Position numbers and translations under genes: made by a program
Shown: one piece after another, positions 34,405-43,722 of the stretch
Layout: the number at the start of each line of letters is the position of its first letter
Numbering within the stretch: the stretch's first letter is position 1
Notes under the pieces: generated by a model
The model's database searches: none
Told to the model about the DNA's origin: nothing
The model's input: only the letters and a program-made list of their open reading frames with translations
Assembly (NCBI GenBank): GCA_018268075.1
Contig: JAFDXH010000115.1
Location: 1 to 62,196 of the forward strand
DNA from: Bacteroidota bacterium
Lineage (GTDB): Bacteria; Bacteroidota; Bacteroidia; Chitinophagales; Chitinophagaceae
DNA: 62,196 nucleotides
Direction: 5' to 3'

Positions 34405-36330
34405 TTATTTTACCTCTTCAAATTCGGCGTCGGTTACATTATCACCGGCTGCACCAGCATCAGCATTTTCAGTACCGGCATTTTGGCCATTATCCTGATG
34501 CCCATTAGCACCATCTGCTCCCGCCTCTTGTGTTGCCTTATACATTTCTTCGCTTGCAGTGGTCCAGGCTGCGTTTAAGGCCGCCACGGCAGTATCTATG
34601 GCAGCTACATCCTGACTCTTATGAGCTTCTTTCAGGTTGGCTAAAGCTGATTCAATGGGCTGTTTCTTGTCAGCAGATATTTTATCACCATATTCCTTCA
34701 ATTGCTTTTCAGTTTGAAAGATTAAGCTATCAGCCTGATTTACTTTATCTACTTTTTCTCTTGCCGCTTTATCGCTGGCTTCATTAGCTTTTGCCTCATT
34801 TTTCATTTTTTCTATCTCTTCCTTATTCAAGCCACTACCCGCTTCTATTCTAATGTTGTGCGATTTGCCTGTGCCTTTATCCTTTGCAGAAACATTTAAA
34901 ATACCATTAGCATCTATATCAAAGGTCACTTCCACCTGAGGTACGCCTCTTGGAGCCGGTGGTATGCCATCCAGATTAAATGTTCCCAAGCTTTTATTCT
35001 GTGAAGCCATTGGCCGCTCACCCTGAAGCACATGTATTTGCACACCCGGCTGATTATCACTGGCAGTAGAGAATACTTCAGTCTTCTTGGTTGGTATAGT
35101 GGTATTGCTATCAATCAATCTGGTCATTACTCCGCCCATTGTTTCTATACCCAGGGAGAGTGGGGTTACATCCAACAACAACACATCTTTAATTTCACCA
35201 GTCAATACGCCGCCTTGAATTGCAGCACCTATTGCTACTACTTCATCAGGGTTTACGCCCTTGTGTGGTTTTCTTTTGAAAAAGTTTTCTACTATCTCCT
35301 GTACTTTAGGAATACGGGTAGAACCACCTACAAGAATCACTTCATTTATTTCAGAAACATTCAGCCCGGCATCTTTTAATGCCGCTTCACAAGGCTTTAG
35401 GCATCTTGTAAAGAGGTCATCTGCCAGTTTTTCAAACTGTGCTCTTGTCAATTTTTTTACCAGATGCTTAGGCACGCCATCTACAGCGGTTACATAAGGC
35501 AGGTTGATCTCTGTTTCTGTAGCAGAAGATAATTCTACCTTTGCTTTTTCGGAAGCTTCTTTAAGCCTCTGCCATGCCATAGGGTCTTTGTGAAGGTCTA
35601 TCCCTTCGTCTTTCTTAAATTCACCTGCCAGCCAGTCCATAATCACTTTATCAAAATCATCGCCGCCAAGGTGTGTATCACCATTCGTTGATTTCACTTC
35701 AAATACTCCATCGCCCAATTCAAGAATAGAAATATCAAAAGTACCACCTCCCAAATCGAATACTGCCACTTTTTGATCTATATTCTTTTTATCTAAGCCA
35801 TAAGCAAGCGCAGCAGCAGTAGGTTCATTAATTATTCTACGAACTTTCAGGCCTGCAATTTCGCCGGCTTCTTTAGTAGCTTGCCTCTGAGAATCATTAA
35901 AATAAGCAGGAACAGTAATTACCGCTTCAGAAACTTCTTGCCCAAGGTAATCCTCGGCTGTTTTTTTCATCTTTTGGAGAATCATGGCAGATATTTCCTG
36001 AGGAGTATATTGCCTGCCATCTATATCTATTCTCACGGTATCATTGTCACCTTTTATTAATTTATAACTCCAGTGGCCTGCCTCTGTAGAAACCTCGTCC
36101 CATTTATGCCCCATAAAGCGCTTTACGCTCATGATCGTATTGGTTGGGTTGGTTATAGCCTGTCGCTTAGCAGGGTCGCCTACTTTACGCTCACCATTTT
36201 TTAAAAATGCTACTACAGAAGGGGTAGTTCTGCGCCCTTCGTCATTTGGAATCACAACGGGCTCGCTTCCTTCCATCACAGCGACACAACTATTGGTGGT
36301 TCCAAGGTCTATTCCTATAATCTTTGCCAT
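34405..36330 (-). CDS. dnaK: Molecular chaperone DnaK (Hsp70)
   Basis: A 641-residue Hsp70. N-terminal [18 protein letters not shown], the [10 protein letters not shown] segment and [11 protein letters not shown] belong to the ATPase domain; [18 protein letters not shown] is the start of the substrate-binding domain; the C-terminal lid is helical and ends in an acidic [10 protein letters not shown] tail. It folds and protects proteins with DnaJ and GrpE; neither gene is adjacent here. The start codon ATG is preceded by AT-rich sequence with no CIRCE-like palindrome, so HrcA control is not supported. Confidence 0.98.
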   Translation of the reverse strand: MAKIIGIDLGTTNSCVAVMEGSEPVVIPNDEGRRTTPSVVAFLKNGERKVGDPAKRQAITNPTNTIMSVKRFMGHKWDEVSTEAGHWSYKLIKGDNDTVRIDIDGRQYTPQEISAMILQKMKKTAEDYLGQEVSEAVITVPAYFNDSQRQATKEAGEIAGLKVRRIINEPTAAALAYGLDKKNIDQKVAVFDLGGGTFDISILELGDGVFEVKSTNGDTHLGGDDFDKVIMDWLAGEFKKDEGIDLHKDPMAWQRLKEASEKAKVELSSATETEINLPYVTAVDGVPKHLVKKLTRAQFEKLADDLFTRCLKPCEAALKDAGLNVSEINEVILVGGSTRIPKVQEIVENFFKRKPHKGVNPDEVVAIGAAIQGGVLTGEIKDVLLLDVTPLSLGIETMGGVMTRLIDSNTTIPTKKTEVFSTASDNQPGVQIHVLQGERPMASQNKSLGTFNLDGIPPAPRGVPQVEVTFDIDANGILNVSAKDKGTGKSHNIRIEAGSGLNKEEIEKMKNEAKANEASDKAAREKVDKVNQADSLIFQTEKQLKEYGDKISADKKQPIESALANLKEAHKSQDVAAIDTAVAALNAAWTTASEEMYKATQEAGADGANGHQDNGQNAGTENADAGAAGDNVTDAEFEEVK

Positions 36331-36551
36331 ATTAATTTGATTTTTTTTATACTATATGGCTTGTCAAGGTTTATGCCAAGGGCAAAAAGATGAAAAAATG
36401 GCAGGGCTTTATTTTGGATAGGGCACTATTGAAAGCAGTCATTCGGGTAGTTCGGCTAATCTATAATTTTAATTGAACCCTGATTTTGAATTATACACTA
36501 TCACTTATATCTGTCAAAAAAGATGATGCAATACATTTCACAATTATACGG

Positions 36552-37169
36552 TTAGAACATACAACCGACAGAAACTTGGAAGGTGCCCAAATGATATTCA
36601 GTCATGTCGCCGGGTGCCCTTTTCTTGTAAAGATTATTTAGCATTCTATTATATCTGGCATCTATAATCACCCGTTTCAAAGCATAGGACACTCCCCCAG
36701 TAATCCCCGGTTGAAACCGTACTATTTCATCCGTAATATTAAAATCTCGATCGCCACCAATGTCCATTGTAACTCTTTGATTAAAATAGAGATTGTAGTT
36801 TGCAGACAACCCCGCATTTACCCTAATACCTTGATATAAAGCGTAAGAAAATAATACCGGCAAAGAGATCTGATGCAATGTGAGATTAATTTCACTTGCA
36901 TTTGTCGAAGGATTAAATTTCAGTAGAGTATGTTGCAGATTATAAAGTGGCTCTACCTGTAGGATGAGTTTATCTATCAATTGCATTTGCATTACGCCAC
37001 CTGCATGAAATCCTACGCCATATTGTTCAGTCCTGTTTGGCAGTAATGGCAATATGGCTACTTTACTGATGTTTGCCCCAGCCTTCATGCCAAAGGAAAA
37101 TACTTTTTTTTGTGCCACTGTAGCCTTAGTAATAAAAATGGCTGAAAGGATAATAAATACTTGTTTCAT
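36552..37169 (-). CDS. PorT-like outer-membrane beta-barrel protein
   Basis: A 205-residue exported protein; the start is set at the ATG at 37169 (MKQVFIILSAIFITKATVAQ signal peptide). Alternating beta-strands follow: GMKAGANISKV, YGVGFHAGGVMQMQ, IRVNAGLSANYNLYF, and the C-terminal strand GTFQVSVGCMF ending in Phe, as in eight-stranded outer-membrane barrels of the PorT family. A strong promoter lies at 37301-37330, leaving a 130-base leader. Function unknown; it may belong to a surface module. Confidence 0.82.
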   Translation of the reverse strand: MKQVFIILSAIFITKATVAQKKVFSFGMKAGANISKVAILPLLPNRTEQYGVGFHAGGVMQMQLIDKLILQVEPLYNLQHTLLKFNPSTNASEINLTLHQISLPVLFSYALYQGIRVNAGLSANYNLYFNQRVTMDIGGDRDFNITDEIVRFQPGITGGVSYALKRVIIDARYNRMLNNLYKKRAPGDMTEYHLGTFQVSVGCMF

Positions 37170-37300
37170 TTTTTTTATGAGATGATGCAATATTTAAATG
37201 CTATTATTATACACTTAATTGAATCTGAAAAAATTGTGTAGAAGAAATGCATATATTTTTATGCACATCATAGGTTTTTTTATGAGGTTTTGTATAGTTG

Positions 37301-37330
37301 CAAATATACCTAACTACATTATCGTGACAA
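37301..37330 (-). promoter_or_regulatory. Bacteroidota-type promoter of the PorT-like gene
   Basis: Minus-strand TTG (37328-37330), 19-bp spacer, TATATTTG (37301-37308), an ideal arrangement. The rest of the 37170-37568 gap holds no gene that I can see. Confidence 0.75.
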
Positions 37331-37568
37331 AGAAGCCTTTCATAATTTCAGTAAAATTCACATGATATTTTTCCATCTGGTAGAAACAATTTTAGCCATT
37401 TACCCGCTTACCATTTTACCCTTAAGAATCTAATAAATTAAAAATATTGGAAGCAAGGGTTTTATATCAACCTGAATTATAAATTAGTCCAATATAATAA
37501 AGTCTAATGCCGATGAGACAGTCGCTTAGCCCAATGATCATTGAACTATTACTGCGGTACAATCCGTA

Positions 37569-38039
37569 TTAATTCTGTTTGAATGTAAAGTGCTTTTGGG
37601 AGAGATAGCTGAAGGTTACAATAATGGCTACCGCAAAAATTCTGGCAACTGTAGGATAAAAGTGCATGTACTGTACCAATACATTTAGAATAACATAGTT
37701 TAAAATCAGATTAATACCTACAATAAGTACATACCTTAATAATTGTATATAACCCTTTAAATAAGAACCGTTAAATACAATATATTTCGACAATAAAAAG
37801 CCTAAGGGGAAAGTAACACAAAATGCCATAAAAAGAGCAGCATTGTATGGCTTTAATGTAATAAAACCCAGGTTGAGCACCTGTTTGTGAAGTATATAAT
37901 TGAAACTTACATAAAACAAAAGTATATCAAGAATCATGTTGCCCCCACCGCATACCGCATAGCGGAAAGTTTGTAAAGGAAACATTTTCCTAAACGGTGG
38001 ATAAAAAAAATCAATAAGGGAAATAATACGCTCCTTCAT
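37569..38039 (-). CDS. GtrA family membrane protein
   Basis: A 156-residue polytopic protein with four hydrophobic helices and the GtrA landmark FRYAVCGGGNMILDILLFY near the N-terminus, followed by FPLGFLLSKYIVFNG. The C-terminus is basic (LSQKHFTFKQN). GtrA proteins assist export of polyprenyl-linked glucose or other lipid-linked sugars, often with a GtrB glycosyltransferase such as the one at 9.2-10.2 kb. Here it stands alone between a PorT-like protein and another exported protein, so its sugar is unknown. Confidence 0.85.
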   Translation of the reverse strand: MKERIISLIDFFYPPFRKMFPLQTFRYAVCGGGNMILDILLFYVSFNYILHKQVLNLGFITLKPYNAALFMAFCVTFPLGFLLSKYIVFNGSYLKGYIQLLRYVLIVGINLILNYVILNVLVQYMHFYPTVARIFAVAIIVTFSYLSQKHFTFKQN

Positions 38040-38056
38040 CTGGGGAAATAAAAAAA

Positions 38057-38080
38057 ATTCCCGTGCAGAAGCACGGGAAT
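38057..38080 (-). terminator. Intrinsic terminator of the exported protein gene
   Basis: ATTCCCGTGC (38057-38066) and GCACGGGAAT (38071-38080), then a T-run on the minus strand at 38050-38056. It ends the gene 38096-38560. Confidence 0.88.
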
Positions 38081-38095
38081 GATATAAAAACGATT

Positions 38096-38560
38096 TTATT
38101 TAATTACGTATCGAAATGCTATACCAAGCGCAAGTTGCGATCCGGTAGAGGGTGCTATATAAAAAAATGGATCTACACCAAGTGCTACATTAATAGGTGC
38201 ATCTGCAAATTTATAATCAAGTCCACCGGTAAGCCTAAGTGCAAATGAGGTGCCACCGCCATGGTTGGAATTTGAGAACCCAAGAAGGCCACCTCCGCCA
38301 ACAAAATATTGAAGACCGGGTGCGCCATTTATAGGCCCTTGATATTGATAAAGCCCTTCCACGCCGATACCGCCGCTGTAAAACAATAAAGATCCTTCAA
38401 GCGCAGTATGCTCAGCTGTTGCATGTTTAATATTGATTCCACCGATAGAGCCACCGGCAGCGTAAAATTTTGCACCTACCGCTGTTTTATAGGTTTGAGC
38501 ATTAGCACTTATTGAAATCATAAAAATGCTAAAGAATAGCGCCACTGTAAGTTTTTTCAT
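38096..38560 (-). CDS. Exported beta-barrel-like protein
   Basis: A 154-residue protein with the signal peptide MKKLTVALFFSIFMISISANA. The mature sequence is rich in Gly and aromatic residues in alternating strands (YQYQGPINGAPGLQYFVGGGGLLG, then FALRLTGGLDYKF, LGIAFRYVIK at the end), which suggests a small outer-membrane barrel or periplasmic beta-rich protein. No named family is recognised with certainty. It has its own -7 promoter element (38594-38601) and terminator, so it is a single-gene unit. Confidence 0.7.
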   Translation of the reverse strand: MKKLTVALFFSIFMISISANAQTYKTAVGAKFYAAGGSIGGINIKHATAEHTALEGSLLFYSGGIGVEGLYQYQGPINGAPGLQYFVGGGGLLGFSNSNHGGGTSFALRLTGGLDYKFADAPINVALGVDPFFYIAPSTGSQLALGIAFRYVIK

Positions 38561-38593
38561 AATGTTTGAGATTTATTTAAAAAAATTATGACG

Positions 38594-38601
38594 CGAAAGT
38601 A
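38594..38601 (-). promoter_or_regulatory. Putative -7 promoter element of the exported protein gene
   Basis: Minus-strand TACTTTCG matches TAnnTTYG, 33 bases upstream of the ATG. No -33 TTG at 17-23 bp. Confidence 0.4.
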
Positions 38602-38657
38602 TTGTAATAACGTCTTGAAAAAAAATTACAATCAAATTTTTTAACAACAGCAATAAT

Positions 38658-39902
38658 TTACCCCTCATCCGATAGAGGCATATCACTTAATAACGCCTCA
38701 TCATTTGATTTCAGAATCTTGGGGGGTTCTGATTTTTTTTCACCCGCACCGGTCACCATTAGCCCCAGCATCATAAACAGAGCCGTAAGAACAATCACCT
38801 GAATCACCAAAGATTTGTTGACCACAGGAATACGCTGGGACGCAGGTATAGCAAAAAATAAGAGTATCGTTATTAGACCTCTGGGTGCTATGAAAAGTAA
38901 AGGGAACACTGGCAGTCTGGATAATTTAAGAATGATTGCCCTTACCAAAAAAATTGCAAAGAAAATAATTATGGCCAACCCAAGTGTTTCTGTTTCTATA
39001 ATCTCTGATGTATGAAATGAATACCCGAAAAGGGTGAAGAAAAATGTCCTGATTAAAAAAGCGCCTTCGGTGACTATCTCTCTAAACTTTTTAACTTCCT
39101 TGTTAAACTCATAGGGGTTTAATTTTTTGATCCATTTGAATTGCTTTAACTCATCAATATTTCCGAGGAAGAGGCCAAAAAATAAAATAAAGATTAAAGC
39201 TGGTAGGTGATAAATTTCTGAAACTGCATAAATCAATATAATCAATATGATGATGGGTGCATGTTTGATCGGATGATCTATTTTGCTTAATAATAACGAG
39301 AGTAAAATAGTAGCTGCAAATGAAACTAATGAAATGATTAAAACTTGCAACCCAAAATGGCCGAAGGATTGCAAAGTAATCGTGCTGTTGAGTACAATAA
39401 AATTAAAAAAGAGTACGCCAAGTATATCAGACAGGCTGCTTTCATAAATCACAAATTCTTTATTGGTTCCTGTCAAGTTTTTTGCACTAGAAATAGCCAC
39501 AGAACTACTTATAATACATAATGGAATAGCATTAACCAGACTTTCTGGTATTGATACATCAGCAAAATACCTGAAGGCAATAGTAATAATAAATGCAATA
39601 GACAACATAGAAGCCAACGCTCCAATAAAGGATTTTTTAATGAGGCTCAATTTGCTTTTATCCATTTCTAATTCAAGAGCGCCTTCCAGCACTATCAGAA
39701 TTAACCCTACAGTGCCCAAAATGGGCAATAGCTGTTGAAGATCCAGAATAGGGAAATTAAAAAAAGCGGATGCCTGCCTGCTTGCCCAACCTACCACCAG
39801 TAACAAAATCACTGAAGGGATTCTCGTTTTAGCAGAGGTAAGATCAAAAAGATACCCCAGCAAGAGCAAAAGGCAGACAATGATAATAATGGTTATTGTC
39901 AT
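38658..39902 (-). CDS. Cation:proton antiporter (CPA family)
   Basis: A 414-residue polytopic protein with about 12 membrane helices; the N-terminus (ITIIIIVCLLLLLGYLFDLTSAKTRIPSVILLLVVGW) and the VFEGALELEMDK-like VLEGALELEMDK motif are typical of the CPA Na+/H+ or K+/H+ exchangers. The central SSSVAISSAKNLTGTNKEF motif lies at the ion-binding site. The C-terminal tail after the last helix is short and acidic (SNDEALLSDMPLSDEG). Its job is cytoplasmic pH or cation homeostasis. It is a single gene with no partner. Confidence 0.9.
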   Translation of the reverse strand: MTITIIIIVCLLLLLGYLFDLTSAKTRIPSVILLLVVGWASRQASAFFNFPILDLQQLLPILGTVGLILIVLEGALELEMDKSKLSLIKKSFIGALASMLSIAFIITIAFRYFADVSIPESLVNAIPLCIISSSVAISSAKNLTGTNKEFVIYESSLSDILGVLFFNFIVLNSTITLQSFGHFGLQVLIISLVSFAATILLSLLLSKIDHPIKHAPIIILIILIYAVSEIYHLPALIFILFFGLFLGNIDELKQFKWIKKLNPYEFNKEVKKFREIVTEGAFLIRTFFFTLFGYSFHTSEIIETETLGLAIIIFFAIFLVRAIILKLSRLPVFPLLFIAPRGLITILLFFAIPASQRIPVVNKSLVIQVIVLTALFMMLGLMVTGAGEKKSEPPKILKSNDEALLSDMPLSDEG

Positions 39903-40337
39903 AGTAAATTATAAAATTCAAAACCAATTGAATATAAAGCCGATAATGATTGACAAGTGCAATATACCCATTAAAATAATTAATAAGTACTGAACTCTAT
40001 TACCCCCTCTTGATTCATTTGCCGCCTAATTTACGTTAGCATTTTGGGTATCATAAAGAAACAAAAAATGCTTGCAACTACTATAGGTCGTAGATAGAAA
40101 AAATGATACCATCTTCAGTAATCCCGAATTTTACTGCAAACCAGTTTTTCAAGTGGCATTATACCTTTTAATATTTTAATTCTTGAAATAATAATTTAAA
40201 CTAGATCCATTTCGGCAAGGTTGTTTGAGCATGTGTGCTCTACCATTAGTTACTTCATAAAATAATTTTACCTGAAAATATCTGGTAAAATTATTCATAG
40301 TATCAGGAAAAGGGTGGGGTATCTCCTATTAAAAAAA
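39903..40337. other. Intergenic region with a 12-bp-arm inverted repeat
   Basis: No gene seen. AATAATTTTACC (40261-40272) and GGTAAAATTATT (40284-40295) form a perfect inverted repeat with an 11-base loop. It is not followed by a T-run. It lies more than 350 bases upstream of the antiporter and may be a regulatory or repeat hairpin. Confidence 0.6.
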
Positions 40338-40361
40338 AATGCCGGCTACTGTGCCGGCATT
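40338..40361 (-). terminator. Intrinsic terminator of the small exported protein gene
   Basis: AATGCCGGC (40338-40346) and GCCGGCATT (40353-40361), then T-run on the minus strand (40331-40337). Confidence 0.88.
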
Positions 40362-40381
40362 TCGAAAAAACAGAAATAAGT

Positions 40382-40729
40382 TTATTTTTTATTCTCCTTG
40401 TATCTCATGTCCGGAGTACCATCCTTTTTCAGGTGGTGTGTAGCTGCTTTATTATCCTTAAATCTTTTGTCTGGTGTTCCATCTTTTTTCAGATGTTCAC
40501 CACTTTCTGCTGAAGTTTTGGCTGTAACGGCAGATTTAGTAACCTTTTTGGATACTTCCTTTGCCGGTGCCGGCTGTACTTTGGCTGCGACAGGGGCCGC
40601 AGGTTGAGCCTTAGCTGCTACAGGTGCCTGAGCAGTAGTAGCTGGTTTGTGTTCTTTCTTTTTTGTTTGTGCATTAGCAAATCCAAAAGTTCCGGCAGTA
40701 AGCAACACCGCAATTAAAATTTTTTTCAT
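40382..40729 (-). CDS. Small exported protein with a duplicated LKKDGTPDxRxKxNK motif
   Basis: A 115-residue secreted protein: start at the ATG at 40729, with the signal peptide MKKILIAVLLTAGTFGFANA. The middle is a low-complexity Ala/Pro/Lys region (VAAKAQPAAPVAAKVQPAP). The C-terminus has two copies of a short motif, HLKKDGTPDKRFKDNK and HLKKDGTPDMRYKENK. This might be a binding or self-assembly repeat. The function is unknown. It has a strong terminator and stands alone. Confidence 0.7.
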   Translation of the reverse strand: MKKILIAVLLTAGTFGFANAQTKKKEHKPATTAQAPVAAKAQPAAPVAAKVQPAPAKEVSKKVTKSAVTAKTSAESGEHLKKDGTPDKRFKDNKAATHHLKKDGTPDMRYKENKK

Positions 40730-40836
40730 TTTTTTAGGTTTTTGAGATACCAAATTATACAATCTAATTATTCAAAATGCCTTTTGATTGGTTAATTAAA
40801 TTGATTAAATCATTTTTTTACAAATTTATGATATAC

Positions 40837-41595
40837 CTATTTAAGGCTACCTACGATCGCCTCAAAATCAGCAGCAATTAATGATGCTCCGCCTACCAAA
40901 CCGCCATCTACATCCGGTTGGCCAAAAATTTCTTTTGCATTGGATGCCTTTACGCTTCCACCATAAAGTATAGAAATACTGCCAGCTATTTTTTCGCCAT
41001 ACCTTTCTGCCATTACCTTCCTTATGTGCAGGTGCATAGATTGTGCTTCCTCAGCGCTTGCAGTTTTACCGGTACCTATGGCCCATATTGGTTCATAGGC
41101 GATTATAAATCCTTCCAGCTTTTCCGGCGCAAGGTGAAATAACCCTTGCTGCAGTTGTTTTTCAACATAGCCGGCTTCTTCATTATTTTCTCTGATAGCA
41201 AGGGGTTCGCCACAACAAAAGATAGGCTGAACAGCATTGCCGATAGCCTGATCAATTTTTTGTGAAATTATTTTGTCATCCTCATTAAACAATTCTCGGC
41301 GTTCACTATGTCCAATAATTACATACTTTATTCCACATGAGCTGAGCATGCCGGCACTTACTTCGCCTGTATATGCGCCTTGCACATGCTGTGAACAGTT
41401 TTGGGCAGCTACCTGAATCGAGCTATTCGACTTTAGTATTTCTTGTGCAGTTAATAGGTATGGAAATGGAACAGCCAATATTACTTCAGCATTTGAATTT
41501 TCAGTGCTACAATTTTTCAGCTCAGATAAAAGGTTTTTTGCTTCATCATACTTTAAATTCATTTTCCAGTTTGCAGCCGCGATTTGTTTTCTCAT
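40837..41595 (-). CDS. tpiA: Triosephosphate isomerase
   Basis: A 252-residue TIM that interconverts dihydroxyacetone phosphate and glyceraldehyde 3-phosphate in glycolysis. The catalytic Lys in AANWKMNLK, His in VIIGHSERRELF, Glu in AYEPIWAIGTGKTAS, and the phosphate loop YGGSVKASNA are all present. It is 4 bases from the preceding GlmU-like gene in the same direction, so the two form an operon. Confidence 0.98.
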   Translation of the reverse strand: MRKQIAAANWKMNLKYDEAKNLLSELKNCSTENSNAEVILAVPFPYLLTAQEILKSNSSIQVAAQNCSQHVQGAYTGEVSAGMLSSCGIKYVIIGHSERRELFNEDDKIISQKIDQAIGNAVQPIFCCGEPLAIRENNEEAGYVEKQLQQGLFHLAPEKLEGFIIAYEPIWAIGTGKTASAEEAQSMHLHIRKVMAERYGEKIAGSISILYGGSVKASNAKEIFGQPDVDGGLVGGASLIAADFEAIVGSLK

Positions 41596-41599
41596 ATAA

Positions 41600-42643
41600 T
41601 TATTTATATATTTTTTTTAATTGAAAAATAGTTTCGTCAGTAAGTACCTGTGATTTTAATTTCATCCAATTGCAAATATCCCTGATCATTTTTTCTTCAT
41701 CATATTTTTGTGATCCCCAGGAAAAATTTTCTATGTATTTGGATGGGAAACCTGGGTTGAAAATATTACAACTTACTCCTGTTAGTGTAGCTGTATTGAA
41801 AGAAGTATTAATAGCGCAACGGCTATAATCACCCATCACCAATCCGCCTTTAATTCCTGCAGAAATATAGCACCCCTCATTAACAGACCAATATTTAACT
41901 GATTCAGCATTATTTTTTAAATTAGAATTACTACTACCGGCGCCCATATTACACCACTCTCCTATTACAGAATCTCCCAGATATCCGTCATGTGCTTTAT
42001 TGGAATAATCCATTAAAATAGAATTTTTAATTTCCCCTCCGACTATGCAATATTTACCTACAGAAGTACCCTCATATAATCGTGCCCCCATTTTTACAAC
42101 AGCGCCTTCCCCAATAGATACCGGCCCTCTGAGGCAAACTCCTTCCATGATTGTTGAATTTTTTCCGATATAAACGGGGCCAGATTCACCATTTAATATA
42201 GAAGAATAAATGCGGGCGCCGGGCTCTATAAAAATATTATCACTATGGTAACTTACACATTCCGATGGCAGCCGAAGGCTTTTACGCCCTCTTGATAAAA
42301 GTTGATAATCTTCTTGAATGGCCCAAGCATTTATAGCGGGCAATTGCCAGGGGTATTTAAATATTTTTCCTTCAAATGGTACATTTTCTGAAACCAACCC
42401 TTCTGTTTTCATTTCGCTTAATTTTAGTAAAAAAGCTACAGAGGGAATAGCATTAGCAGGAAATCTCAAACAGTTATTTTCATCACAAGTTTGTTCCGAA
42501 GCGAGTAAAACATCTCCTTGAAAAAAGAAGCTCCATTTTTCCAGTATATTTAGAATTCCCGGACGTAAATAAGCAATTGACTTTAACTGCCCAAAAGGGA
42601 ACAAAAATTCTCTGAAACTTAAATCGTCCAACAAAATCTTCAT
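41600..42643 (-). CDS. GlmU-like nucleotidyltransferase / left-handed beta-helix protein
   Basis: A 347-residue protein with a left-handed beta-helix in the C-terminal half: hexapeptide-type repeats such as IFIEPGARIYSS, VYIGKNSTIMEG, VSIGEGAVVKMG and VGKYCIVGG. The N-terminal part resembles the Bacteroidota putative sugar nucleotidyltransferase (GlmU-like) family, but lacks the usual GTRL signature. It may transfer a nucleotidyl or acetyl group to a sugar. It is 4 bases from tpiA, in the same transcript. Confidence 0.8.
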   Translation of the reverse strand: MKILLDDLSFREFLFPFGQLKSIAYLRPGILNILEKWSFFFQGDVLLASEQTCDENNCLRFPANAIPSVAFLLKLSEMKTEGLVSENVPFEGKIFKYPWQLPAINAWAIQEDYQLLSRGRKSLRLPSECVSYHSDNIFIEPGARIYSSILNGESGPVYIGKNSTIMEGVCLRGPVSIGEGAVVKMGARLYEGTSVGKYCIVGGEIKNSILMDYSNKAHDGYLGDSVIGEWCNMGAGSSNSNLKNNAESVKYWSVNEGCYISAGIKGGLVMGDYSRCAINTSFNTATLTGVSCNIFNPGFPSKYIENFSWGSQKYDEEKMIRDICNWMKLKSQVLTDETIFQLKKIYK

Positions 42644-42683
42644 GCGCTAATCTAAGAAATAAAGATCTATCATACATAAAAAA

Positions 42684-42704
42684 AACCTCATTTGCAGTGA
42701 GGTT
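42684..42704 (-). terminator. Intrinsic terminator of rpmE2
   Basis: AACCTCA (42684-42690) and TGAGGTT (42698-42704) followed on the minus strand by a T-run (42677-42683). Confidence 0.85.
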
Positions 42705-42728
42705 CTTAATAAAAATATTTTTTTTGAG

Positions 42729-42980
42729 TTATTTCTTTTTCTCGTATCTCTTTTTAAACTTATCAATACGTCCGGCAGTATCTACCAACATATTTTTTCC
42801 GGTATAAAACGGATGAGAAGTATTTGAAATTTCAAGTTTTATAACTGGGTATTCGTTGCCGTCTTCCCATTGAACGTTTTCTTTGCTAGCAGCAGTAGAT
42901 TTGCTTAAAAACATATGACCGTTACTCATATCCCGGAATACGACTTTGCGGTAATTTTTTGGATGAATATCCTTTTTCAT
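42729..42980 (-). CDS. rpmE2: 50S ribosomal protein L31 type B
   Basis: An 83-residue type B L31 without the CxxC zinc site of type A. Family landmarks: [17 protein letters not shown], and [27 protein letters not shown] promoter is seen at 43040-43069, and the leader contains a stem of ACATGG and CCATGT, which may be regulatory. Bacteria commonly swap type A and B L31 according to zinc; which one is main here cannot be told. Confidence 0.97.
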   Translation of the reverse strand: MKKDIHPKNYRKVVFRDMSNGHMFLSKSTAASKENVQWEDGNEYPVIKLEISNTSHPFYTGKNMLVDTAGRIDKFKKRYEKKK

Positions 42981-42995
42981 GTTGTGTTGTTTTTA

Positions 42996-43025
42996 ACATG
43001 GCTACCTCTTATTGAGTCTCCATGT
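42996..43025 (-). promoter_or_regulatory. Possible hairpin in the rpmE2 leader
   Basis: ACATGG (42996-43001) and CCATGT (43020-43025) can pair in the roughly 50-base leader of rpmE2 mRNA, 15 bases before the ATG. Ribosomal-protein leaders are often autoregulatory; this one is only a guess. Confidence 0.3.
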
Positions 43026-43039
43026 ATTTTTAAAGATTG

Positions 43040-43069
43040 CAAAAGTAAAGTAAAATAATTTATCTACAA
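43040..43069 (-). promoter_or_regulatory. Bacteroidota-type promoter of rpmE2
   Basis: Minus-strand TTG (43067-43069), 19-bp spacer, TACTTTTG (43040-43047), a very good match. Confidence 0.75.
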
Positions 43070-43095
43070 AACAGATTTGAATAAATCTGCTCAGC

Positions 43096-43584
43096 CTATT
43101 TCATATTAATATATTGTAAGGCCAGGCCTATATCCCACCCTTTTGATGCCTGAATTACTTCCTGAAGATCATCAATTTTCTTTGATGATATCCTTATAAT
43201 ATCGTCCATTATAGCTGCCTGCACCTTAAGTTTTTGATCCTTAATCAGTTTTACTATTTTTTTTGCATCTTCCTGATTGATACCATTTCTCACCTTAATT
43301 TCCTTTTTTACAATTTTTCCGCTTTGATAAGGTTCTTTAGCCAGGTCGTAAATTTCTGCGGCAAGCCCCTGTTTAAGGCTTTTGCTGATAAGTACATCTA
43401 TTATTTGCTGAAGTTTCATTTCACTATCGGCCTCCAACGAAACGGTAAAATCCTTTTTGTTAAGAGTAACCACTACATGATTTCCCTTAAAATCAAACCG
43501 GTTTTTAATTTCTTTCTCCACCGTGTTGATTGCATTATCTAAGGTTTGTAAATCCACTTTGCTTACAAGGTCAAATGAAGGCAT
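43096..43584 (-). CDS. yajQ: YajQ family nucleotide-binding protein
   Basis: A 162-residue DUF520/YajQ protein with the family opening MPSFDLVSKVD, NRFDFKG, and the closing SSKKIDDLQEVIQA. YajQ proteins bind cyclic di-GMP or nucleic acids in some bacteria; the role here is not known. The gene has its own -7 element at 43614-43621 and is close to the rpmE2 promoter, so it is transcribed separately. Confidence 0.93.
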   Translation of the reverse strand: MPSFDLVSKVDLQTLDNAINTVEKEIKNRFDFKGNHVVVTLNKKDFTVSLEADSEMKLQQIIDVLISKSLKQGLAAEIYDLAKEPYQSGKIVKKEIKVRNGINQEDAKKIVKLIKDQKLKVQAAIMDDIIRISSKKIDDLQEVIQASKGWDIGLALQYINMK

Positions 43585-43613
43585 TTGGCAAAATTTTATT
43601 GATTAATGAGCCC

Positions 43614-43621
43614 CAAATATA
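43614..43621 (-). promoter_or_regulatory. Putative -7 promoter element of yajQ
   Basis: Minus-strand TATATTTG matches TAnnTTTG, 29 bases upstream of the ATG. No -33 TTG at 17-23 bp. Confidence 0.5.
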
Positions 43622-43663
43622 CTTAAAAGAACTGCTATTAGCACGATAGAAATAATGATAAAA

Positions 43664-43692
43664 AAGTGGCAGCAAAGATATTGTAGCCACTT
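43664..43692 (-). terminator. Intrinsic terminator of the TonB-dependent receptor gene
   Basis: AAGTGGC (43664-43670) and GCCACTT (43686-43692), followed on the minus strand by T-run (43661-43665) and ATCATT. Confidence 0.7.
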
Positions 43693-43722
43693 AAATTTTT
43701 ATTTCGTTCTATAACACAGAAA

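Noticed and set aside
36331-36551. CIRCE (HrcA) operator upstream of dnaK
   Set aside because: No TTAGCACTC-N9-GAGTGCTAA pattern in this spacer.
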